DNA of 64,000 bases from an uncultured Opitutia bacterium. Lineage in GTDB: Bacteria; Verrucomicrobiota; Verrucomicrobiia; Opitutales; UBA953. Made by a program: the position numbers and the translations under genes. The notes under the pieces were generated by a model, which saw only the letters and a list, made by a program, of their open reading frames with translations, searched no databases and was not told the DNA's origin. The DNA lies in assembly GCA_903840355.1 (NCBI GenBank), contig CAIMFJ010000007.1:1-64000 (forward strand). Direction: 5' to 3'. Shown piece after piece: positions 1-8,786 of the stretch (its first letter is position 1; the number at the start of each line of letters is the position of its first letter).

Positions 1-2270
1 CGATCACGGTCGCTTCCCTCGCGGGTGCGGGCACGACGAGCTTCTCGTCGGATGCTAACATCACGGGTGGTATTGCCACGGGCACGGTGAACGTCGCGGG
101 TCTCCTCACGTCCGCCATCTCGGGCGGCACGGTGAACACCAACACGTTGGCCGCGTCGTCTATCACGGGCGGTACGATCACCTCGACCTCGAACGCGAAC
201 ATCACCACGCTGAACGGTGGTAACGTCACGGTCGGTGGCATCGCCACGATCGGTACGCTGACCTCCGGTACGGCTAACTTGAACGGTGCGACCGCTACGG
301 TCACCACGCTCAACGGTGGCAACGTGGCACTCGGCAACACGGCCTTGTCGGTCGCTGCCGGTACCTTCGCGGGTGTTATCTCTGGCGCGAACGGCTCGGT
401 CACGAAGACGGGTGCGGGCACGCTGACCTTGAATGGTGCTAACACCTTCGGTGGCGCGCTGAACTTGAACGGTGGTACGATCATCCTCGGCAACACCGCT
501 GCGGTTTCTTCGGCCTCCAGCCTCAACATCCTCAGCAGCTCGACGATTCAATACGCTTCGGGTATCACGACGGACTTCACCACCCACTTGGCTCCGATTG
601 CTTCGGGCGTCACCCTCACGGTGAACACCAATGGCAATAACGAAACCTTGGCCTCGACCCTCGCAGGCGCGGGTAACTTCGTGAAGTCGGGTACGGGTAA
701 TCTGACCTTGTCGGGTACTAGCACGCTCTCGGGTAGCCTCACCCTGAACTCCGGTACGATTACCCTCGCCAGCGCCGGTGCGCTGGGTTCGGCGACCGTC
801 TCGGTGGCTTCGGGTGCGACGCTCGACTTGGGTAACGTTAACCCCACGGGTGCGACGATCGTCTTGAACGGTGGCTCGGTGGCGAACACCACGTCTTACA
901 CCGGTTCGATTGCCTTCTCGGGTACGAATGACATCACCAGTTCCGCTTCGTCCTTGCCAGCAGGCGTCTTGGTCACGCTCGGTGCGGGTCAAACCATCAA
1001 TGCAGCCGGCTTCAACCATGACTTAGTCTACACCGGTGGTACCATCAGCGGTCTCGCAAGCTTTGCGAACAACTTGACGGTCCAAGCTGCGCTCGATGCT
1101 TCGGCCACTGGCTTGTCCACCGGCTCGGTCAGCATCGCTAACGGCGGTGTGCTGAACCTCGGTTCGCTCTCCGTTAATAAGGATATCACCTTCGCGGGTG
1201 GTTCGCTCTCGGGTACGAACTACACGGGTAACTTGACGATGTCGGGCACGGTTTCGATCTCGCCAGCGGTCATCCCAGGTTCGGCCCACGTCACGGTGAC
1301 GCCGGGCGATGTGGTGAGCGTGACGGATAACGGCTTGAACAATGCCATCACCATCTCGGGTGGTACCTTGAACTTCGGGACCTACACCTCGACGGCTCCT
1401 GTCAGCTACGCGGGTGGTGCCATCACGGGTTCGGGTTACACGGGTAACGTCAGCTTCTCGGGCGCTCAAAGCTTCACCGCGGGCAACCTCGGTGCGGGTA
1501 CGCTCCAGATGACGACGGGTAACACGGCAACCTTCGGCACGGGCTTCAATAACGCGGTGAGCTACTCCGGCGGTGCCATCGTCAACGGTTCCAACTACAC
1601 GGGTATCTTGACGGTGAACAACGCGGTGAACTTCAGCGCGGCTACGAACCTCGGCGGTACCATGGTCCTCACCAGCGGCTCGACCCTCAGTGGCGTCGGC
1701 TCGGTGGGCAACGTGGTCGCTCAGTCCGGTTCGAGCATCAAGCTCGGCACGGGTCCTGGCACCTTGAACACGCAAAACTTGAGCTTCGCGGCAGGTTCTA
1801 CCTACACGATGCAAGTCAAGGATAGCTCGGCTGCGGCCGGTACGGGTTATGACGTGACGAATGTCGCGGGTAACCTCGACCTCTCGGCCTTGTCCTCGGT
1901 GAACAAGATGACGCTCAAGATTGTTTCCCTCGATGCGAATAACAACGTGGGCAACGTAGCGACGCAGAACTTCGCTTGGAACAACGCTCAAAGCCTCACG
2001 CTCTTTACCTTCACGGGTAACTTGAACTTGGCGAACGGCGTGGCCATCACGGATGTGTTCTCGATCGACGCCTCGGGCTTCACCTCCACGCGTGGCGAAG
2101 CGGCTGGTTCTGATTGGTTCCAAATCTCGGCCAACACCGCCGGTGGTGCCATCGTCTTGACGGCCATCCCTGAGCCTTCCAGCTACGGCTTAGCCCTCGC
2201 TGGTCTGGCTGTGGCCGCCGCCGCGATCCGCCGCCGTCAGCAAAAGAAGTCCGCGAAATCGGCCCAGTAA
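1..2270 (+). CDS. PEP-CTERM surface protein with autotransporter-associated repeats (5' partial)
   Basis: The reading frame is open from base 3 to the stop at 2270, so the gene begins outside the window and about 755 residues are visible. The sequence is almost entirely Gly, Thr, Ser, Asn, Ala, Val and Leu. It carries repeated blocks such as TKTGAGTLTLNGANTFGG and GNFVKSGTGNLTLSG, which match the autotransporter-associated beta-strand repeat and predict a long beta-helix. The C-terminus has a PEP-CTERM sorting signal: an IPEPSSYG motif, a short hydrophobic helix and an RRRQQKK basic tail. In known systems that tail is cleaved by an exosortase-type enzyme, leaving the protein at the cell surface or in matrix. 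Role unknown: adhesion, sheath or biofilm matrix are possible. A strong terminator follows. Confidence 0.85.
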   Translation, partial: ITVASLAGAGTTSFSSDANITGGIATGTVNVAGLLTSAISGGTVNTNTLAASSITGGTITSTSNANITTLNGGNVTVGGIATIGTLTSGTANLNGATATVTTLNGGNVALGNTALSVAAGTFAGVISGANGSVTKTGAGTLTLNGANTFGGALNLNGGTIILGNTAAVSSASSLNILSSSTIQYASGITTDFTTHLAPIASGVTLTVNTNGNNETLASTLAGAGNFVKSGTGNLTLSGTSTLSGSLTLNSGTITLASAGALGSATVSVASGATLDLGNVNPTGATIVLNGGSVANTTSYTGSIAFSGTNDITSSASSLPAGVLVTLGAGQTINAAGFNHDLVYTGGTISGLASFANNLTVQAALDASATGLSTGSVSIANGGVLNLGSLSVNKDITFAGGSLSGTNYTGNLTMSGTVSISPAVIPGSAHVTVTPGDVVSVTDNGLNNAITISGGTLNFGTYTSTAPVSYAGGAITGSGYTGNVSFSGAQSFTAGNLGAGTLQMTTGNTATFGTGFNNAVSYSGGAIVNGSNYTGILTVNNAVNFSAATNLGGTMVLTSGSTLSGVGSVGNVVAQSGSSIKLGTGPGTLNTQNLSFAAGSTYTMQVKDSSAAAGTGYDVTNVAGNLDLSALSSVNKMTLKIVSLDANNNVGNVATQNFAWNNAQSLTLFTFTGNLNLANGVAITDVFSIDASGFTSTRGEAAGSDWFQISANTAGGAIVLTAIPEPSSYGLALAGLAVAAAAIRRRQQKKSAKSAQ

Positions 2271-2290
2271 GCGACGACTAGCCTAAAACG

Positions 2291-2318
2291 AGGGCGACCC
2301 ACCAGGGTCGCCCTTTTT
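2291..2318 (+). terminator. Intrinsic terminator after the PEP-CTERM gene
   Basis: A perfect 10-bp stem (AGGGCGACCC with GGGTCGCCCT) and a 4-base loop are followed directly by a run of five T. It lies 20 bp after the stop of the surface protein gene and separates it from purL. Confidence 0.9.
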
Positions 2319-2405
2319 GTTATCCCCAAATGGTCCGAGAACTGCTTGGATGGTAAAGAATTGCATCGTCCTCCCGCCTTTTATCCTAACAACTTTGGCT
2401 GACTC

Positions 2406-5400
2406 ATGAATCGTCTTTTCGTCGAGAAAAAACCTGGCTTCCGCTCCGAGGCGGAACACTTGCGCGCTGACTTGCAGGTTTCCCTAGGGATTTCAGGGCT
2501 GACGGGCTTGCGACTGCTGCAGCGCTACGATGTGGAAGGGGCCACCGAGGCGGCCATCCGCCAAGCGATTCCTACGGTCTTTGCCGAGCCGCCCGTGGAC
2601 GATGTCTACGAGGAGTGTTTCCCGCTTGCGGCTCATGAAGTGGTTTTTGGCGTCGAATTTTTACCGGGGCAATTTGACCAGCGTGCCGACTCGGCCGCTC
2701 AGTGCCTGCAAATCGTCTGTGGGGGTGAGCGTCCAGCCGTAGCCGCAGCACGCCTTTATGTTTTGAGCGGTGACTTGAAGGAGGGTGAGGTGGCCCGAAT
2801 TAAGTCCTACCTGATTAATCCCGTTGATTCTCGTGAAGCGAGTTTGGCTAAGCCAACTTCCTTGCGTCGGGCAGCACCCACGCCCGCCGCGGTCGCGAGC
2901 TTAACCGGGTTTTTACAATTAGACGCCGCGGGTTTAGAGGCGTTGCGTAAATCCTTGGGCCTAGCGATGTCGTCCGCCGATCTTAGCTTCTGCCAAACGT
3001 ACTTCCGCGATGAGGCCAAACGCGAGCCGACGCTGACCGAAATCAAACTGCTCGATACCTATTGGTCCGATCACTGCCGTCACACGACTTTCCTCGCGAG
3101 CTTGCAAGCGGTCGAGTTTGCCGATTCGCCCTTACTGAAGCCCTTTGAGGCAGCGTGGTCGCGTTATCAAAACGTCCGCTTAGGTCTCGGCCGGAGTGGT
3201 AAGCCGATTTGCTTGATGGATCTGGCGACCTTGGCGGCGCGCGAATTAAAGCGCACGGGTCAACTCGATGACCTCGAGCCTTCCGAAGAAGTGAACGCAG
3301 CCTCCATCGTGGTGCCGATTGAAATCGATGGGCGGTCCGAAGAGTGGTTGGTGATGTTTAAAAACGAAACGCACAATCACCCCACGGAAATTGAACCTTT
3401 TGGCGGGGCGGCTACTTGCTTAGGCGGTGCCATTCGCGACCCGCTCTCGGGTCGGGCTTACGTGTATCAAGCGATGCGCGTGACCGGCGCGGCCAATCCC
3501 TTGACGCCGTTAGTGCAGACGTTGCCCGGTAAATTATCGCAGCGTAAAATCACCACCGGTGCCGCGGCAGGTTACTCTTCTTACGGTAATCAAATCGGTC
3601 TCGCGACGGGTTTGGTTTCGGAACACTATCATCCTGGCTATGTTGCCAAGCGAATGGAAATCGGCGCCGTGGTCGCTGCCGGTCCACGTCGTTGCGTGCG
3701 CCGTGAAGCCCCAGTGCCGGGCGACGTGATTGTTCTCGTCGGCGGCCGGACGGGTCGCGATGGGGTAGGGGGCGCGACGGGTTCTTCCAAGGAACACACC
3801 GAGACTGCGCTGCAGAATTCAGCTGAAGTGCAAAAGGGCGATGCGCCTACGGAACGCAAATTGCAACGCCTCTTCCGCCAAGAAGCGGTGAGCGCTTTGA
3901 TCAAGCGTTGTAACGACTTTGGGGCGGGCGGGGTGTCGGTGGCGATTGGCGAATTAGCGCCTTCGTTGCACATTCACCTCGATCGCGTGCCCTTAAAGTA
4001 TGACGGCTTGGATGGCACCGAAATCGCTTTGTCGGAATCGCAAGAACGCATGGCCGTGGTGCTGAGCCCTCAAGATGTCGCCGCGTTCTTACAAGCTGCG
4101 CAGACCGAGAACTTAGAAGCCGTCGCAGTGGCTGAAGTCACGAACACCGGTCGCCTCATCATGGAATGGCGCGGTCAACGCGTGGTGGATATCGCGCGCG
4201 ACTTCCTCGATACGAATGGCGTGATGCAAACGGCGACGGTGAAAGTGACCGCTCCGGATGCGGCCCGTCACCCCTTCTTGCCACATGCAGTGCCCACTGC
4301 GACCAGTTACCAAGCGTGTTTAACCGCTTTGCCGCAGGCCGCGCAGCGCGGGATGGTCGAACGCTTTGATGCTTCGATTGGTTCCAACACTGTGCTCCAT
4401 CCTTTTGGGGGTGCGACGCAGACGACGCCGCAAGAGGCGATGGCCGCAAAGTTGCCGGTGCTGCAGGGCAAGACGGATGACTGCACCATCATGGCTTACG
4501 GCTTTAATCCTGAGGTCGCACAATGGTCTCCAGGTCACGGAGCGGTGTGTGCGGTGGTGGAGTCATTGGCTCGTTTAACCGCTGCGGGGGGCAATCCCGC
4601 CCGGGCACGTTTAACGCTCCAAGAATATTTTGAAAAGTTAGGCCAAGATCCCTCGCGCTGGGGCAAACCTTTCGTGGCCTTGCTCGGGGCCTTCGAAGCG
4701 CAGTTAACTTTCGGCACGGCTGCCATCGGGGGGAAGGACAGTATGTCGGGTTCCTTTAAAGACCTTGATGTCCCGCCGACGTTGGTGTCGTTCGCCATTG
4801 TGCCAGGCAAAGCCAGCCAAGTGGTGTCGGCAGAATTTAAACAAGCGGGTTCGACGGTAGTCTTGATTGAAGCCCCGCGCACGGACACGCACTTGCCCAA
4901 CCTGAGTTTGGTACGCGAACACTTAGTCGCCGTCCACGCCTTGATGGTCGCGGGTAAAGTTCGGGCCGCCACGGCGGTGCGTCAGGGTGGCATTGGCCAC
5001 GCCTTGGCTCGCATGAGCTTTGGTGGGCGTCTCGGGGTGAATTTAACGCAAGCCCCCGGCACTGACTTCTTCGTACCTTCCTATGGTTCGCTGATTTTAG
5101 AAGTCGCCGCGGCTTCTGACCTCGGTGCCTTGCCGCACCGTGTGTTGGGTCAGACGACGGCCCAAGCCGACATCGCTTGGCCCGGTACGAAGGTTGCCAT
5201 CGAATCTTTGCTCACGGCCTCGGAAGCGGTCCTGGAACCGATTTTCCCCACGAAGGCCAGCGAGCCTGCGGGCGCGCCCGAGAAACTCACCTTCACCACG
5301 CGCTCGGGGCTTAAACCCAAAGTACGTGTGGCCCGACCGCGCGTCATCATTCCCGTGTTCCCTGGCACGAATTGCGAATACGACACCGCACGCGCTTTCC

Positions 5401-6131
5401 GCGAAGCGGGTGCGGAACCGGAAATTTTAGTCCTGCGTAATTTGCACGGCCAAGCACTGAGCGAATCCTTGCAGGCTCTGGCCGCCGCCTTGCGCCGCTC
5501 GCAAATCCTCATGATTCCCGGAGGTTTCTCCGCCGGCGATGAACCCGATGGTTCGGGTAAATTTATCGCGGCCATCTTCAAGTCCCCCGTGGTGCGGGAG
5601 GCGACGATGGAGCTCTTGAAATCGCGCGATGGTTTGGCCCTCGGGATTTGCAACGGGTTCCAAGCGTTGATCAAATTGGGCTTGGTGCCGTTTGGCGAAA
5701 TCCGCGACGTCGAAGCCAGCGCCCCGACGCTTTTCTACAATCGCATCGGGCGCCACATCTCGCGCTACGCTTACACGCGCGTGGCTTCGGTACAATCGCC
5801 TTGGCTGAGTCGCATGGAAGTGGATCAAGTGCATACCATCCCGCTCTCGCACGGCGAAGGGCGCTTCATGGCACAGTCTGCGGTGTTGGCTGATTTGGTG
5901 CAGCGCGGCCAAGTGGCGTTCCAGTATTGCGACGCTCAAGGTCGTCCGTCCAACGCCATTGAATTTAACCCGAATGGTTCCGACGCCGCTGTCGAAGGCA
6001 TCACGAGTCCTTGCGGACGCGTGTTAGGCAAGATGGGGCACTCGGAGCGTTGGGGAGCTCACGTGGCCAAAAATATTCCGGGCAATAAATTCCAGCCGCT
6101 CTTCCAAGGCGGCGTGGATTACTTTGCCTAA
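2406..6131 (+). CDS. purL: Phosphoribosylformylglycinamidine synthase, single-chain
   Basis: This enzyme performs the fourth step of de novo purine synthesis: FGAR + glutamine + ATP to FGAM, in the cytoplasm. At 1241 residues it is the one-piece form, so separate purQ and purS are not needed. The ATP-binding/AIRS-like core shows KNETHNHPTEIEPFGG near residue 319. A class I glutamine amidotransferase domain begins near residue 978 (PVFPGTNCEYD, GGFSAGDEPDG), with the nucleophile in GICNGFQ at Cys1082. Size and N-terminus resemble the clade II single-chain enzymes described mainly from Clostridia and Bacteroidetes. The ATG at 2406 has no Shine-Dalgarno motif. The gene ends back to back with the photolyase gene on the other strand, with no base between the stop codons. 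Confidence 0.96.
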   Translation: MNRLFVEKKPGFRSEAEHLRADLQVSLGISGLTGLRLLQRYDVEGATEAAIRQAIPTVFAEPPVDDVYEECFPLAAHEVVFGVEFLPGQFDQRADSAAQCLQIVCGGERPAVAAARLYVLSGDLKEGEVARIKSYLINPVDSREASLAKPTSLRRAAPTPAAVASLTGFLQLDAAGLEALRKSLGLAMSSADLSFCQTYFRDEAKREPTLTEIKLLDTYWSDHCRHTTFLASLQAVEFADSPLLKPFEAAWSRYQNVRLGLGRSGKPICLMDLATLAARELKRTGQLDDLEPSEEVNAASIVVPIEIDGRSEEWLVMFKNETHNHPTEIEPFGGAATCLGGAIRDPLSGRAYVYQAMRVTGAANPLTPLVQTLPGKLSQRKITTGAAAGYSSYGNQIGLATGLVSEHYHPGYVAKRMEIGAVVAAGPRRCVRREAPVPGDVIVLVGGRTGRDGVGGATGSSKEHTETALQNSAEVQKGDAPTERKLQRLFRQEAVSALIKRCNDFGAGGVSVAIGELAPSLHIHLDRVPLKYDGLDGTEIALSESQERMAVVLSPQDVAAFLQAAQTENLEAVAVAEVTNTGRLIMEWRGQRVVDIARDFLDTNGVMQTATVKVTAPDAARHPFLPHAVPTATSYQACLTALPQAAQRGMVERFDASIGSNTVLHPFGGATQTTPQEAMAAKLPVLQGKTDDCTIMAYGFNPEVAQWSPGHGAVCAVVESLARLTAAGGNPARARLTLQEYFEKLGQDPSRWGKPFVALLGAFEAQLTFGTAAIGGKDSMSGSFKDLDVPPTLVSFAIVPGKASQVVSAEFKQAGSTVVLIEAPRTDTHLPNLSLVREHLVAVHALMVAGKVRAATAVRQGGIGHALARMSFGGRLGVNLTQAPGTDFFVPSYGSLILEVAAASDLGALPHRVLGQTTAQADIAWPGTKVAIESLLTASEAVLEPIFPTKASEPAGAPEKLTFTTRSGLKPKVRVARPRVIIPVFPGTNCEYDTARAFREAGAEPEILVLRNLHGQALSESLQALAAALRRSQILMIPGGFSAGDEPDGSGKFIAAIFKSPVVREATMELLKSRDGLALGICNGFQALIKLGLVPFGEIRDVEASAPTLFYNRIGRHISRYAYTRVASVQSPWLSRMEVDQVHTIPLSHGEGRFMAQSAVLADLVQRGQVAFQYCDAQGRPSNAIEFNPNGSDAAVEGITSPCGRVLGKMGHSERWGAHVAKNIPGNKFQPLFQGGVDYFA

Positions 6132-7568
6132 TTATTTGGCCCGGAGTTTTTCAAACGCCGCCAACGCCCGATCTCGACCTTCGATCAAGCCCACCAAGGG
6201 CTTAGGGTAATCCTTGTCCAAGGTAATCCCCGCGGCCTTGAGCACGTCGGCGGGCGCATTCCAAGGTTCGTGAATCCATTCGGCCGGAACGTGTTTTAAT
6301 TCCGGTACCCAGTGGCGCACGTAATCGCCCTCGGGGTCGAACTTCTTGCCCTGCAACACCGGGTTGAAGACGCGGAAGTACGGTGCCGCATCGGCCCCGC
6401 AACCACCGGCCCATTGCCAGCCCAAGGTGTTCGCGGCCAAGTCGGCATCGACGAGGGTGTCCCAATACCACGCGGCGCCTGCCTGCCACGGTTGGAGGAA
6501 ATGTTTCACCAAGACTGAAGCCGCGATCATGCGCACGCGGTTGTGTTGCCAGCCCGTGTGCCATAACTGACGCATCCCGGCATCGACAATCGGGTAACCC
6601 GTGCGACCGCGTTGCCACTCGCGCAGGAGTTTGGGGTCGGGCGACCACGGGAAGGCGGCAAACTCGGCGCGCAAGGGTTGCTCTGCGGTGTGCGGGAAAT
6701 GGTAAAGTAAGTGGTACGCGAATTCGCGCCAGCCGACTTCGGCGATGTACTTGATGCCGCCAGCGGAGGCGTCTTGGCTGGCGGCGCGCACGGCCGCTAC
6801 GATTTCGAGCGGGGAGATTTGGCCCCAATGCAAGTAAGGTGAAAGTTGCGACGTACCATCGAGCTTGGGGATGTCGCGGTCTTGCGGGTATTGCTTAATC
6901 GCTTCGCGGACGAAATTTTTCAATCGATGCTCCGCGCCGGTGCGCGTGGGTTTCCAGTGCGTTTTAAAACCGCTGTCCCATTTAATCTTGGGCAGGAGTT
7001 TTAATTTGGCGAGGGGGACGCTGGGGAGCGACGAGCTGCTGGAGGGGAGTCGCTTCGGGGCGGGTAGGGGCTCTCCGAATTTTAAATTCGCTAAACAGTT
7101 TTTCCAGAACGGCGTGAAAACTTGGAACGGATTGCCCGACAGGTTTTTAATCTGGTGCGGATCGTGCAAGAGGTTGCCGTTGAAGGAGTCGACCGTGATA
7201 CTTTGATTGCGCAGGACGGTTTTGATTTCGGTGTCGGTGGCGAGGTGGTGCGGTTCGTAGCGGCGATTCCACACCACGCGGGTCGCGCCCGTTTCGGCGA
7301 GGAGCGCTTGCAGGACTTGGAGACTCGGGCCTTCGCGTAAAATCAGTTGGCCACCCAGGGCTCCCAGTTGGGCGTCTAAATCTTCCAACGCGTGGTGCAG
7401 CCACCAACGCGACGCACCCCCCGCGGGCCAACGACCATCCCCCACGGGGTCGTGGATGTAGACGGCGATGACAGGTCCGCCTGCTTGCACGGCGGCGTGC
7501 AGGGCGGGGTTGTCCGCCAAGCGTAGGTCTTGGCGGAACCAGACCAAGGTGGGGGTGGAGGACGGCAT
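6132..7568 (-). CDS. phr: Deoxyribodipyrimidine photolyase (class I CPD type)
   Basis: This FAD enzyme uses blue or near-UV light to split cyclobutane pyrimidine dimers in DNA. The 478-residue length is typical of class I microbial photolyases. The N-terminus (LVWFRQDLRLADNPAL) is the antenna-binding alpha/beta domain. The C-terminal half is the FAD-binding helical domain, with GYPIVDAGMRQLWHTGW, then DADLAANTLGWQWAGG and APYFRVFNP at about residues 373-403. A cryptochrome or 6-4 photolyase is less likely given overall similarity to the CPD group, but sequence reading alone does not exclude it. Neighbours are unrelated. Presence suggests exposure to sunlight. Confidence 0.93.
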   Translation of the reverse strand: MPSSTPTLVWFRQDLRLADNPALHAAVQAGGPVIAVYIHDPVGDGRWPAGGASRWWLHHALEDLDAQLGALGGQLILREGPSLQVLQALLAETGATRVVWNRRYEPHHLATDTEIKTVLRNQSITVDSFNGNLLHDPHQIKNLSGNPFQVFTPFWKNCLANLKFGEPLPAPKRLPSSSSSLPSVPLAKLKLLPKIKWDSGFKTHWKPTRTGAEHRLKNFVREAIKQYPQDRDIPKLDGTSQLSPYLHWGQISPLEIVAAVRAASQDASAGGIKYIAEVGWREFAYHLLYHFPHTAEQPLRAEFAAFPWSPDPKLLREWQRGRTGYPIVDAGMRQLWHTGWQHNRVRMIAASVLVKHFLQPWQAGAAWYWDTLVDADLAANTLGWQWAGGCGADAAPYFRVFNPVLQGKKFDPEGDYVRHWVPELKHVPAEWIHEPWNAPADVLKAAGITLDKDYPKPLVGLIEGRDRALAAFEKLRAK

Positions 7569-7591
7569 CTTGGGCTGGATAGGGGGGTAAT

Positions 7592-7627
7592 GGCCCTAAG
7601 GACGCCCTTTAGGGACGTTTTAGGGCC
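7592..7627. repeat. Nested inverted repeat between M42 peptidase and photolyase genes
   Basis: GGCCCTAA at 7592-7599 pairs with TTAGGGCC at 7620-7627, and a second short CCCT-TT-AGGG hairpin sits inside. It is just downstream of the minus-strand peptidase gene and upstream of the photolyase start. It lacks a U-tract on either strand, so it could be a weak terminator or an operator. Confidence 0.45.
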
Positions 7628-7633
7628 AAAGGC

Positions 7634-8713
7634 TTACCAAGCGTAGGACTGCTGCTTTTTGACCCGGCAGGCGAATTCTACGAGTAATTGGACGCATTGC
7701 TCGACGACCTTGAGGTCGACGACTTCCCCAGGGGTGTGCATGTAGCGCAGGGGGATGGAAACCAGGCCGCAAGCGACCCCTGCATGAGCCATTTGAATGG
7801 CACGGGCGTCGGTGCCCGTGGGGCGTGGCGCGGCTTCGATTTGGTAAGGGATGCCCAGGGCCTCGGCGGCTTCGACTAATTGGTCGTACACGAGTGGGTT
7901 GATGTTCGGGCCGCGGCTGATGATGGGGCCACCCGAGAGCGAGGCGCGACCGAACTTGCGGTTGTCGGCATCGGGGTGATCGGTGGCGTGGCCGACATCG
8001 ACGGTGATCGAGACGTGTGGGTTGATAGCTTGGGCGGCGACTTGGGCACCGCGCGTGCCGATTTCTTCTTGGGTCGTGGCGACGGAGGCCACGCGGGCGA
8101 CGAGGCGTTTGTCGGTGGCCAAGCGGCGGAAGGCTTCCATGCAAACATAGGCACCCGCTTTGTCGTCAAAGGCGCGAGCCACGCCAATCGTGCCGCGTAA
8201 AATTTCGGGACCGTCGGCGTACACTGCGGGGTCGCCGATGCGCACGATGCCCAAGGCTTCGGTGCGATTGTTCACGCCAATATCAATCCACATGTCATGA
8301 CGCTCGGGGACGCGCTTGCGGTCTTCGGGCGAGAGCAAGTGAACGGCGCGTTTGCCCGTGATGCCTAACACTGGACCATTGCGCGTTAAGATGTGGATGC
8401 GGCGACCCGAGGGAATCACGTGGTCGTGGCCGCCGAGGAATTCAAAATACAAAAAACCTTTTTCATCCACGTGCGAAATCTGTAGGCCGATTTCGTCGAT
8501 GTGGCCGGCAAACATCAACGTCGGGCCACGTTGGCCATCGAGGATGGCGATGCGATTGCCGAGGGCATCGCGCTGGTAGTGGTCGGCCACGGATTCCACG
8601 TAGCTATCGACGACTTTTTGGGCCGCGAATTCGTGCCCCGTGGGCGATTTGGCTTCGAGGAGTTCTTGGAGAAAGGCGGGGTAACCCGAGGCAGGAGCAG
8701 ATTTTTTGGCCAT
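7634..8713 (-). CDS. M42 family metallo-aminopeptidase
   Basis: Predicted cytoplasmic dinuclear-metal aminopeptidase of the M42 (glutamyl aminopeptidase / tetrahedral aminopeptidase) family, which trims peptides. Visible ligand motifs, in order, are AGHIDEIG (His, Asp), AFDDKAGAYV (bridging Asp), TTQEEIGTRG (catalytic and metal Glu pair), VDVGHATDHPD (Asp) and YMHTPGEVVD (His). The start chosen is the ATG at 8713, giving 359 residues (MAKKSAPASGYPAF). The longer frame to 8833 would add 40 residues without family character and overlap the sulfatase gene upstream. Members of this family are sometimes labelled endoglucanase or cellulase M in databases, but the residues are those of a peptidase. 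Probably the last gene of the sulfatase operon. Confidence 0.9.
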   Translation of the reverse strand: MAKKSAPASGYPAFLQELLEAKSPTGHEFAAQKVVDSYVESVADHYQRDALGNRIAILDGQRGPTLMFAGHIDEIGLQISHVDEKGFLYFEFLGGHDHVIPSGRRIHILTRNGPVLGITGKRAVHLLSPEDRKRVPERHDMWIDIGVNNRTEALGIVRIGDPAVYADGPEILRGTIGVARAFDDKAGAYVCMEAFRRLATDKRLVARVASVATTQEEIGTRGAQVAAQAINPHVSITVDVGHATDHPDADNRKFGRASLSGGPIISRGPNINPLVYDQLVEAAEALGIPYQIEAAPRPTGTDARAIQMAHAGVACGLVSIPLRYMHTPGEVVDLKVVEQCVQLLVEFACRVKKQQSYAW

Positions 8714-8786
8714 GCCGGATTGGTAGGGATAAAATCCCAAAAGACAAGCGACGGCCCCAGTCCGCACGGGCTTTAGGCCACCGACC

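Noticed and set aside
100-1700. CRISPR-like or satellite repeats suggested by recurring GGTACG and GGCTCG words
   Set aside because: The words stay in reading frame, vary in spacing and encode Gly-Thr/Gly-Ser repeats of one protein; there are no uniform repeats and spacers.
1023-2123. 366-codon open frame on the minus strand under the repetitive surface protein
   Set aside because: Rich in Arg, His and Thr with no domain, and a direct mirror of the repeated GGT/ACG/TCG codons on the plus strand, which rarely give stops in antisense.
5150-5674. 174-codon antisense frame within purL
   Set aside because: Composition mirrors the purL coding frame; no recognised domain.
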